Positions 54,688-61,110 of a stretch of DNA of 61,110 nucleotides are shown in pieces (within the stretch, counting starts at the first letter, position 1; every line of letters begins with the position of its first letter). A model generated the notes under the pieces. That model was not told the DNA's origin and did not search any database. It saw nothing but the letters and a program-made list of their open reading frames with translations. This DNA is from Paenibacillus campinasensis (GTDB lineage: Bacteria; Bacillota; Bacilli; Paenibacillales; Paenibacillaceae). The DNA lies in assembly GCF_002272015.1 (NCBI RefSeq), contig NZ_NPBY01000014.1, positions 1 to 61,110 of the forward strand. Reading direction: 5' to 3'. A program made the position numbers and the translations under genes.

Positions 54688-55722
54688 ATGTTGAAGGTGG
54701 GATTGCTGGGATTTGGCTTTATGGGACGCATGCATTTTGACAATTACGTCCGTCTGATGGAAGAGGGGGCGGGCGTTCAGCTTCAAGCCATTTGTGATGT
54801 TCGCATGGATGAACTCAAGAATGCCAAGGCAAGCGGGAACATGGCGACAGAGAAAGAGGTGTACGACCTGTCGGATTACCGTCTGTATAGCCGTCTGGAG
54901 GACATGCTGGAGCAGGAGCAGCTGGACATTGTGGATGTGTGCCTGCAGACGTATCTGCATGCCGATCTTACTTGTATGCTGCTGGAGAAAGGCTATCATG
55001 TCCTGTGCGAGAAGCCGGTGGCGGGCTCTTCCGATGAGGGCTGGCGCATGGTGCAGGCTGCTAAGCGTTCCGGAAAGCAGCTGATGATCGGGCAATGTCT
55101 TCGCTTCTGGCCGGAGTACGAATACCTGAAAGCATGTGTAGAGGATGGACGGTACGGGAAGGCGCTGGCGGGACAATTCTATCGAGGCTCGGAGTCGCCG
55201 ACTGGCTGGTTTCTCGATGGGGATCTTAGCGGGGGCTGCATACTGGATATGCACATTCATGATGCGGATATGATTCACTGGCTCTTCGGAAAGCCCGATG
55301 CGGTGACAACACAGGCACTGAATGTGATTCCGGGGAGCGGATACGATATTGTGTCGACCCATTACAGCTATCCGGATGGCAAGGTCATACACGGGCATGC
55401 GGATTGGACGCTCCAAGGAGAGCATGGTTTCTTCATGGGATACCGGGTGAACTTTGAGCGGGCGACGCTCGTGTTCGATCAGAACGTGCTTACGGTGTAT
55501 CCAGCAGAAGCTCCTCGCTTCCAGCCTGATTTGTCAACGGATGCGGGATATTACCGTGAGATCAAGTATTTCCTCAACTGTGTGGCGAATGGGGAAAGCA
55601 CGACAGTATGTACGCCGGACAGCGCGGTAGGATCATTGGAAATAATCGAGGCGGAGATTCGTTCAGCCAAGGAGAACGGCCGGGCAGTGACGGTTGCAAA
55701 TAATCGGTACACCAAGTCTTGA
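54688..55722 (+). CDS. Gfo/Idh/MocA-family dehydrogenase
   Basis: The 344-residue protein has the NAD-binding LLGFGFMGRMH at the N-terminus, the signature EKPVAGSSDEG near 100, and the catalytic-region GGCILDMHIHDADMIHW near 187. It oxidises or reduces a sugar or cyclitol with NAD(P). The chosen ATG follows AAAGGAGGG; an upstream ATG at 54649 lies inside the tandem repeat. It probably acts on the same substrate as the isomerase upstream. Confidence 0.92.
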   Translation: MLKVGLLGFGFMGRMHFDNYVRLMEEGAGVQLQAICDVRMDELKNAKASGNMATEKEVYDLSDYRLYSRLEDMLEQEQLDIVDVCLQTYLHADLTCMLLEKGYHVLCEKPVAGSSDEGWRMVQAAKRSGKQLMIGQCLRFWPEYEYLKACVEDGRYGKALAGQFYRGSESPTGWFLDGDLSGGCILDMHIHDADMIHWLFGKPDAVTTQALNVIPGSGYDIVSTHYSYPDGKVIHGHADWTLQGEHGFFMGYRVNFERATLVFDQNVLTVYPAEAPRFQPDLSTDAGYYREIKYFLNCVANGESTTVCTPDSAVGSLEIIEAEIRSAKENGRAVTVANNRYTKS

Positions 55723-55786
55723 ATATAACCGGGTAAACCGCCATCCGGGCTGTGGTATCAGGGATCAGGTCATGTGTCTGTTGCTG

Positions 55787-55879
55787 CCTTTGCACCATTA
55801 TCCCTTTCTTTCAGGTAGCGGGGTCAGGGACAATGGGGGAAGAAGGAGTTACCGGATCGAACGGGATAATCGTGCAAGG
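55787..55879. mobile_element. TIR-bounded element E3 (93 bp)
   Basis: The left end (55787-55815) and inverted right end (55852-55879) share the GCA-NN-ATTATCCC core and TCAGG/TCCGG inner border with E1 and E2. Only about 36 bases lie between the ends. No target duplication is visible. Confidence 0.65.
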
Positions 55880-55945
55880 CGTACCGAAGCGATCCAAATC
55901 CTTTAGGCTGCAAATGATTTAGACCCAAGCTGATATAGTCCTAAA

Positions 55946-55990
55946 AATGTTGTAACCCTATGTTGTAACCCAAATGTTGTAGCCCTAAAT
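55946..55990. repeat. ATGTTGTAACCC tandem repeat
   Basis: Three copies of a 12-15 base unit (ATGTTGTAACCC twice, ATGTTGTAGCCC once), spaced by short A-rich links. Confidence 0.75.
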
Positions 55991-56012
55991 GCATAAGGGA
56001 AATGCAATAAGA

Positions 56013-56056
56013 AACAGGCCGTGTCAAGGAGCAACTCCAACCTTGAACGGCCTGTT
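56013..56056 (-). terminator. Terminator of the minus-strand sugar operon
   Basis: AACAGGCCGT pairs with ACGGCCTGTT, with inner TCAAGG/CCTTGA pairing. On the minus strand it is followed by TTTCTTATT. Confidence 0.8.
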
Positions 56057-56072
56057 CTCATTTGCCTGTCTA

Positions 56073-56969
56073 TTAAGCTCGGAATCCTTTCAGGAAATTC
56101 ACAGCAAGCTGAATATCCTCTTCCGGATTCGTTTTTACTTCGCGCTCAATCGTCAAGTAGCCGGTGTATCCGATATCCTTCAATGCCTGTAGGTAAGCCG
56201 GCCAATCCACGCCGCCTTCCCCGAGCGGCACTTCGCGGAATTTCTCACCGGATTCGGCCATATCGGCCATTTTGTCATGGTCGAGCGCAGGTGCTTCATA
56301 CCCGAAATCGCCATACACATCGCGCGGATCGATGAAGTCAGCCAGCTTGATGCCATCCTTCGCGTGGGTATGCACGATGTAATCCTTCAGCGTGTATACG
56401 CCTTGCACAGGGTCATCACCGGTGACCATTACCATATTGGCCGGGTCGAAGTTAACGGAGACGCCGTTGGAGCCGAGGCTGTCCAGGAACGATTTCAGAT
56501 GGGCCGAGGGCTCCGGACCTGTCTCAATCGCGAAATAGGCGCCCATCGATTTCGCAAACGAGCTGAGCTCGGAGCAGGCCTTGTGCATCGTTCCATACAC
56601 CGGGCCGTTCTTGTCTTGTGGCACGATGCCGATATGGGTAGTCACGATGTTGGTGCCGAGATCGAGCGCAAGCTCCATAATCCGTTTGGATTTTTCGATT
56701 TTGGCTGGATTTTCAGCAGGGTCCTGGAAGCCGTGACCGCCAAGATCGCCGACCAGGGCGGAGATTTCCAGCCCAAGCGAGGCAATGTAATCCTTCAGCT
56801 CCTTGCGGGCGGATGCTGATAGATTAGCTGGATCCATCTCGCCATGTACGGCATAGATCTGGACGCCGTCCGCGCCGACCTTTTTCGCTTTTTGCAGACC
56901 TTCTCTCACGCCAACCCGAAAGCTGTCCACAATGACACCGATTTTGTTCGGCATAATAGGCTTTGTCAT
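56073..56969 (-). CDS. Sugar isomerase/epimerase, TIM barrel (second in operon)
   Basis: The 298-residue barrel has metal-ligand candidates in AIETGPE, NFDPANM, HTHAKDG and TIEREV. It opens with NKIGVIVDSFRVGVREGLQ, like several Paenibacillus isomerases of unknown substrate. It is the last gene of a dehydrogenase-isomerase-isomerase operon, 36 bases after the previous gene. Confidence 0.9.
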   Translation of the reverse strand: MTKPIMPNKIGVIVDSFRVGVREGLQKAKKVGADGVQIYAVHGEMDPANLSASARKELKDYIASLGLEISALVGDLGGHGFQDPAENPAKIEKSKRIMELALDLGTNIVTTHIGIVPQDKNGPVYGTMHKACSELSSFAKSMGAYFAIETGPEPSAHLKSFLDSLGSNGVSVNFDPANMVMVTGDDPVQGVYTLKDYIVHTHAKDGIKLADFIDPRDVYGDFGYEAPALDHDKMADMAESGEKFREVPLGEGGVDWPAYLQALKDIGYTGYLTIEREVKTNPEEDIQLAVNFLKGFRA

Positions 56970-57005
56970 GCGTAATCCTCCATTCTTATTGAATGCTTTC
57001 GCTCT

Positions 57006-57863
57006 TTATACTTCATTCCATGTTTTACGCAAATATTCCAGTCCAAGCTTCGTGCCTGTCCGGCAGTCTTCCATGCCTTCAAACTCAATGGAAATGTAGC
57101 CATCATATCCGGATTCCTTCACGATGCGGATGACATCGCGCATCGGAATATCGCCATGACCGACAATCGCCCCGCGCAGCCAGTTGCCGCTGGAGGTGTT
57201 AAACCAGCCTGGACCTGGCGCGAGCTCCTTGGAGCGATAGTAGAAATCCTTGAAGTGGACCATAGAGGCCAGTCCAATATTGTTGGCTACGGCAACGGTT
57301 GACGGTTCATCCGCACAGAGGAAGTTGCCGACATCAAGCGTTGTTTTGAAATTCGGATGGTTCACGGTTTGCACCAGCGCCTGGACACGGTCACTATGCT
57401 GGATGAAGTACCCGTGGTTCTCCACGCTGGTTGTAATCCCGCGCTCTGCGGCATAATCCGCGATGATGCGGCAGGCATTCGCGAGGCGAGGAAGCTCTTC
57501 CAGGAAGTGCTTCATCGACAGGTCCTGGGAGGAGGCGACGTCATGCCGCATCAGCTTGACGCCAAGGGCGGAAGCGATGTCCACTTCGCTTTTCACTCTT
57601 TCGATTTCGGCCTCGTAAGCGGCATCGTCCAGTTCAGCGAAGTTTGCGCCGATGGCATAGTTGGAAATGTCCAGCCCTTTGGCTGCGGCATGTGTCTTGA
57701 TCGTCTCGATCAGCTCCGGGTTCTCCTTCAGGTTGAAGCCGAGCGGAACGATCTCGATATGCTCGCCGCCGATGTCAGCGATATAGTCAATTACGTCGGT
57801 GATGGTCATCTCGCCTTTATTCAAGGCTTGGAAGAGGCTGTATGAGCTTACGCCAAACTTCAT
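57006..57863 (-). CDS. Sugar isomerase/epimerase, TIM barrel (first in operon)
   Basis: The 285-residue barrel has ligand candidates Glu in TTSVENHGYF, Asp in TTLDVGNFL, His in VHFKDFYYR and Glu in YISIEFEG. It is distinct in sequence from the downstream isomerase, so the two probably do different steps. Its start overlaps the dehydrogenase stop as ATGA. Confidence 0.9.
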   Translation of the reverse strand: MKFGVSSYSLFQALNKGEMTITDVIDYIADIGGEHIEIVPLGFNLKENPELIETIKTHAAAKGLDISNYAIGANFAELDDAAYEAEIERVKSEVDIASALGVKLMRHDVASSQDLSMKHFLEELPRLANACRIIADYAAERGITTSVENHGYFIQHSDRVQALVQTVNHPNFKTTLDVGNFLCADEPSTVAVANNIGLASMVHFKDFYYRSKELAPGPGWFNTSSGNWLRGAIVGHGDIPMRDVIRIVKESGYDGYISIEFEGMEDCRTGTKLGLEYLRKTWNEV

Positions 57864-58921
57864 AGCTTCACTTCAGCTCCTTTTTCCGCAGACTCGTAAA
57901 TGCCGCACAGAATTTTCATAATTTCCACGCCGTCTTCCACCGGGCTGATCGGGGTGGTTCCGTTCTTAATGCTATCAATAAAATGATCAACCTCGCTCTG
58001 GAAAGCCGAGTTGAAGTCAAAGCCTTTGTTATCTGTTTGCGGGTAAATGTTCACGATCGTATCATGCTTCTCGGATACAACGACAACCTCCGGATCCACC
58101 TCGAAGCCGCCTTTGTCACCGTACAGCTTGATGGACGTGTCGTTCTCCTTCGCATGGAGGGTGAAGCTGACATCGATCATCAGGGAAGCGCCGTTTTCGA
58201 AACGGATCAGGGCGTTGGCCATATCCTCCACGGTGTTCTTCTCGGCATCGTAATCCGCTGCTTTGTAGAAGGACAGATTGCGGACGTTGGAGCGGTTGCC
58301 CAGCTTCTTGTATGTGTTAGCGCTGACAGACACCGGTTTTGGACGTCCCATCATGTACCAGCACAGATCGATGACATGCACGCCGATGTCGATCAGCGGG
58401 CCGCCGCCGGAGCGTTCGATGTCGGAGAACCAGCCGCCCGGATTGCCCAGTCTGCGAATGGCGGACGCCTTGGCAAAATACAATTCGCCGAATTCGCCTT
58501 GATCCGCGAACTGACGAAGCATCTGTGCGTTCGGATCGTAACGTCTGACGAAACCGACCTGAAGCAGCTTGCCGGATGTTTTAACCGCTTCCTGAACGCG
58601 GAGCGCTTCTTCAACCGTGCGGCACAGCGGCTTCTCGACAAGCACATGCTTGCCGGCATGAAGGGCAGCGATGCTGATCTCGGCATGGGTGTTATTCCAG
58701 GTACAGATGCTGACTGCATCAATCTCCGGATCGGCGAGCAGCTCGTTGTAATCGGTAAATACTTTGGTTGCACCGTATTTGTCAGCAGCTTGGCGTGCTC
58801 TTTCCTCGTTCAGATCGCACACCGCAACCAGATTCACCTCCGGATGCTTCATATAAGATTGCAAATGCATGGATGAAATCGATCCAGTTCCAATGACACC
58901 AACATTAAAGGTTTTCATCAT
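57860..58921 (-). CDS. Gfo/Idh/MocA-family dehydrogenase
   Basis: The 353-residue protein has GVIGTGSISSMH at the N-terminus, AVSICTWNNTHAEI, the signature EKPLCRTVEEA near 95 and GGPLIDIGVHVIDLCWY near 175. It is NAD(P)-dependent. GAGGAG is five bases before the first of two adjacent ATGs. It is divergent from the AraC gene and first in a three-gene operon for sugar or cyclitol conversion. Confidence 0.93.
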   Translation of the reverse strand: MMKTFNVGVIGTGSISSMHLQSYMKHPEVNLVAVCDLNEERARQAADKYGATKVFTDYNELLADPEIDAVSICTWNNTHAEISIAALHAGKHVLVEKPLCRTVEEALRVQEAVKTSGKLLQVGFVRRYDPNAQMLRQFADQGEFGELYFAKASAIRRLGNPGGWFSDIERSGGGPLIDIGVHVIDLCWYMMGRPKPVSVSANTYKKLGNRSNVRNLSFYKAADYDAEKNTVEDMANALIRFENGASLMIDVSFTLHAKENDTSIKLYGDKGGFEVDPEVVVVSEKHDTIVNIYPQTDNKGFDFNSAFQSEVDHFIDSIKNGTTPISPVEDGVEIMKILCGIYESAEKGAEVKL

Positions 58922-59046
58922 GTCAACTCCTCTGATTTACTGGCTTGCTACTTTTGTATTATAATGCTAATAACGCATGAAGCCATGATGAACCGTGCTG
59001 TTTGTTTGTACATTTGTGCTGACTTCACTGGAAGGAGTTTTTAGCA

Positions 59047-59919
59047 TTGGACAAGTCGCTGCAGGAGCCCATGACGATGCCTGATCCGCATTTTCCGATC
59101 AAGGTTCACCGCTGTATCAAGGAAGGAATCGGACAGGTGCTGTTTCCGCATCACTGGCACGAACAACTTGAATTCCTGTATTTTGTCGAAGGTGAGGCTA
59201 CGCTTGAGCTGGGGTCCTCCACGCTGCAGGTGAAGGAGGGGGATTTCATTGCGGTCAACCGAAACGAGCTTCATTATGGTGTCAGCCGGACCCCTCATTT
59301 GTTCTATTATGCCTTGATCGCAGATTTCTCTCTGCTTCAGAGTCATTCCATGGATGCGCCCGAGATGAAGTTCATCACACCGATTGCCCAGAACCGGCTG
59401 CTGTTCAACAACCGGATCGGAGGGGATGATGCGATTGCCTCTATGCTGTCCATCATTAAAGAGCTGGAAGAGCGCGAGTTCGGTTATGAGCTGGCGATCA
59501 AATCCGAGCTCTACCGGTTGCTGACGCTGCTGCTGCGCGGCTATGTTTCCACGGTGCTGACACAGGAAGAGTATGTGGAACGAATGAAGAACGTCGAGCG
59601 CTTCGCACCGATTTTTAAATATATCGAGGATCATTACAAAGAGAATCTGACCGTTGAGCTGCTGTCCGGCATGGCCGGGCTGAGCCGCTATCATTTCAGC
59701 AGGTTGTTCAAGGAGATCAGCGGCAGAACGGTAACCGAATATGTCAATGAAACGAGGCTGAACAAGGCGGATTATCTGCTGCGCGAAAGCCCGCTGACAA
59801 TTTCCGAGATTGCAACCGCGACAGGTTTCAACGACATCTATTACTTCAGCCGCACCTTCAAGAAGGTTAAACAGGTTGCCCCTTCCGCCGTGAGGAAGAA
59901 AAGACCGGCAATGAGATAA
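59047..59919 (+). CDS. AraC-family regulator with cupin sensor
   Basis: The 290-residue protein has a cupin (about 20-105, LFPHHWHEQLEFLYFVEGEA, VKEGDFIAVNRNELHYG) and a C-terminal HTH pair (about 190-285, LLSGMAGLSRYHFSRLFKEI and ISEIATATGFNDIYYFSRTF). It starts at TTG with AAGGAG nine bases upstream. It probably controls the divergent dehydrogenase-isomerase operon. Confidence 0.92.
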   Translation: MDKSLQEPMTMPDPHFPIKVHRCIKEGIGQVLFPHHWHEQLEFLYFVEGEATLELGSSTLQVKEGDFIAVNRNELHYGVSRTPHLFYYALIADFSLLQSHSMDAPEMKFITPIAQNRLLFNNRIGGDDAIASMLSIIKELEEREFGYELAIKSELYRLLTLLLRGYVSTVLTQEEYVERMKNVERFAPIFKYIEDHYKENLTVELLSGMAGLSRYHFSRLFKEISGRTVTEYVNETRLNKADYLLRESPLTISEIATATGFNDIYYFSRTFKKVKQVAPSAVRKKRPAMR

Positions 59920-60202
59920 GCTCTTTCATTCCAGGCTGCTTGCCCGATCGTTATCGGGACAGCACGCTTGGAGTGGGAGGGCTTTTTGTTATGCACGATG
60001 CCAGGGGCAGCGGGATTAGGAGCCGTTTTACACGAATGAGGACTAAACGCGCGAGGACACTCATACACATATTGGCGTTGGTCAATCGGGATCTTCTTAT
60101 GGACTTGAGCCTTCCGTGTTATACATATGAGGTTGAGAGGGTATTATTTAACGGAACATGTCCATCTGATAAAGATTTGGCAGCCGAGGAGAGGAGTGAC
60201 AT
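59920..60202. other. Leader region before the MgtC/SapB gene
   Basis: A short hairpin CCCGAT-CGTT-ATCGGG (59943-59958, extended by GCTG/CAGC) has no T tract. No M-box or other recognised riboswitch and no clear promoter were found. The coding frame of the downstream gene happens to be open back to 59940 but has no family similarity here. Confidence 0.4.
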
Positions 60203-60232
60203 ATGGATCATGACCATTTATCTGGAAAGTGA
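60203..60232 (+). other. Possible 9-codon leader peptide overlapping the MgtC/SapB start
   Basis: ATG at 60203 has GAGGAG exactly six bases upstream, better spaced than for the MgtC/SapB frame. It encodes MDHDHLSGK and stops at 60230-60232, five bases before an in-frame MgtC ATG (60237). Confidence 0.35.
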
Positions 60233-60926
60233 AATTATGCTGATGCGGCTGCTGCTGGCTGCGCTGCTCGGCGGTCTCATCGGTTGGGAGCGGGAGCGAA
60301 GGAACAAGCAGGCTGGACTCAAAACCCATCTGCTGGTGGCGGTCGGCTCCACCCTGATTATGCTGACCTCCATCTACGGATTTGACAGCACGCTGATCAA
60401 TCACCCTAATGCCAGGTTCGACCCGGCGCGATTGTCAGCCCAGGTGGTCAGCGGGATCGGATTTTTGGGGGCTGGGGCAATATTACGGCGCTCCAATAAC
60501 ATTATCTCCGGCTTGACGACAGCGGCCACATTATGGGTGGCGGCTGCCATCGGATTAAGTGTCGGGTCCGGGTACTATTTGCCGGCCGTCGTGACAACGA
60601 TCATTGTGCTGCTTAGCACATTGGTGCTGAATCGGTTTGAGGCACGCTTCTTGTTTATCAAAAAATCCGGACGCTTAAAAATTACCGTGGAATCTGAAGA
60701 CCAGCCGGTTGAAGTCAGCGCGATCACGTCGCTGCTGCATAAAGCCAATGTCAGTCTGGAAGATATGACGGTTAACAATGAAGGGGCAGACGGGGAATCG
60801 ACCAGGGTGACGATGGAATTCCGGGTGTATTCTTTTAACGGGAAAGGCGTGGATGAACTGCTGGAGCAGCTGTGGAAGGTGGAAGGCATCAAGCAGGTGC
60901 GGATGAACTGGAGAGACAAGGACTAG
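60210..60926 (+). CDS. MgtC/SapB family membrane protein
   Basis: The 238-residue protein has four or five membrane segments in the N-terminal half, with the family motif RLLLAALLGGLIGWERERR, KQAGLKTHLLVAVGS, QVVSGIGFLGAGAI and the LTTAATLWVAAAIGL helix. A C-terminal cytoplasmic ACT-like domain follows (about 160-235). The family is linked to Mg2+ homeostasis and ATP-synthase control in some bacteria. The start is uncertain: 60210 (AGGAG 13 bases upstream) or 60237 (GGAAAG six bases upstream). Confidence 0.88.
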   Translation: MTIYLESEIMLMRLLLAALLGGLIGWERERRNKQAGLKTHLLVAVGSTLIMLTSIYGFDSTLINHPNARFDPARLSAQVVSGIGFLGAGAILRRSNNIISGLTTAATLWVAAAIGLSVGSGYYLPAVVTTIIVLLSTLVLNRFEARFLFIKKSGRLKITVESEDQPVEVSAITSLLHKANVSLEDMTVNNEGADGESTRVTMEFRVYSFNGKGVDELLEQLWKVEGIKQVRMNWRDKD

Positions 60927-61110
60927 AACAAGAACCAGAGCGGGGAAGTTGCGGGGAATACTGACATCGCGTATTATGTAAAAAATGAAGAGTATGTATC
61001 ATCTCGAAAATAATCAAAAAAATCAAAAAAAGGTCTTGCATTTTATTGATGAGCGGGATATACTCTTAATTACGGTGATTGAAACACAGATGACAAACAC
61101 CACTACATAA
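60927..61110 (+). other. Non-coding end of the window
   Basis: AT-rich sequence with no terminator of the usual form. It ends with a strong promoter (61036-61064) reading right. Confidence 0.5.
61036..61064 (+). promoter_or_regulatory. Strong sigma-A promoter reading out of the window
   Basis: TTGCAT, 17-base spacer, TATACT, preceded by A-rich UP-like sequence (AATCAAAAAAATCAAAAAAA, about 61013-61032). The transcript would start near 61071; its gene lies outside the window. Confidence 0.7.

Larger units (their letters stand above)
55723..56072. other. Intergenic region between convergent sugar operons
   Basis: It contains element E3 (55787-55879), an ATGTTGTAACCC-type repeat (about 55946-55990) and the minus-strand terminator 56013-56056. 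No gene is called; short frames here follow the repeats. Confidence 0.6.

Noticed and set aside
59920..60202. M-box magnesium riboswitch before the MgtC/SapB gene
   Set aside because: None of the conserved M-box segments could be recognised.

Overview
The window is chromosomal DNA of an endospore-forming, low-to-mid G+C Firmicute, most likely Paenibacillus or a close relative. This rests on a GerKB-type germination permease, a T-box leader, Gram-positive lipoprotein importers, DinR/LexA- and CcpA-type operator sequences, YhaM, and the typical Paenibacillus pairing of sugar ABC importers with AraC regulators. About 51 protein genes are supported. No rRNA, tRNA, prophage or CRISPR array was seen.

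Layout. (1) 1-8.6 kb, housekeeping: truncated germination permease, YhaM exoribonuclease, an OmpR-type two-component system divergent from a DUF418 membrane protein, a T-box-controlled chorismate mutase/DAHP synthase, a bacterial G1 (eqolisin-like) peptidase and a VOC protein. (2) 8.9-14.7 kb: sugar ABC importer, GH29 alpha-L-fucosidase and AraC regulator, probably a fucoside-use locus. (3) 14.8-18 kb: zinc alcohol/formaldehyde-type dehydrogenase and M20 dipeptidase, separated by a repeat element. (4) 18-23.7 kb: LysR regulator divergent from a lipoprotein / fused permease / ATPase importer operon ending in a metallophosphoesterase. (5) 23.8-34.5 kb: cupin protein, membrane-bound AraC regulator, LplABC-like importer and a three-module hybrid kinase. 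(6) 34.7-43.1 kb: MarR-MMPL exporter operon and a UvrA-like ATPase plus ABC exporter operon. (7) 43.3-45.9 kb: LysR gene, tandem-repeat arrays and an ISXO2-like transposase relative. (8) 46-52.7 kb: threonine catabolism (kbl, tdh, XRE-cupin regulator) and MocR-ddl-aminotransferase. (9) 52.6-60 kb: two Gfo/Idh dehydrogenase plus sugar isomerase modules, each with an AraC regulator. (10) an MgtC/SapB protein and a promoter reading out of the window.

The least conventional part is a set of three intergenic elements (16011-16449, 44349-45873, 55787-55879) that share imperfect ~29-bp terminal inverted repeats with the core ATTATCCC. Two carry tandem-repeat arrays. The largest encloses an intact transposase-like gene whose catalytic acidic residues appear to be lost. 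That gene's promoter has a perfect GAAC-N4-GTTC (LexA/DinR) box inside its -35/-10 spacer. This could be an SOS-controlled, domesticated transposase-derived system with non-autonomous relatives; that reading is inference from sequence alone.
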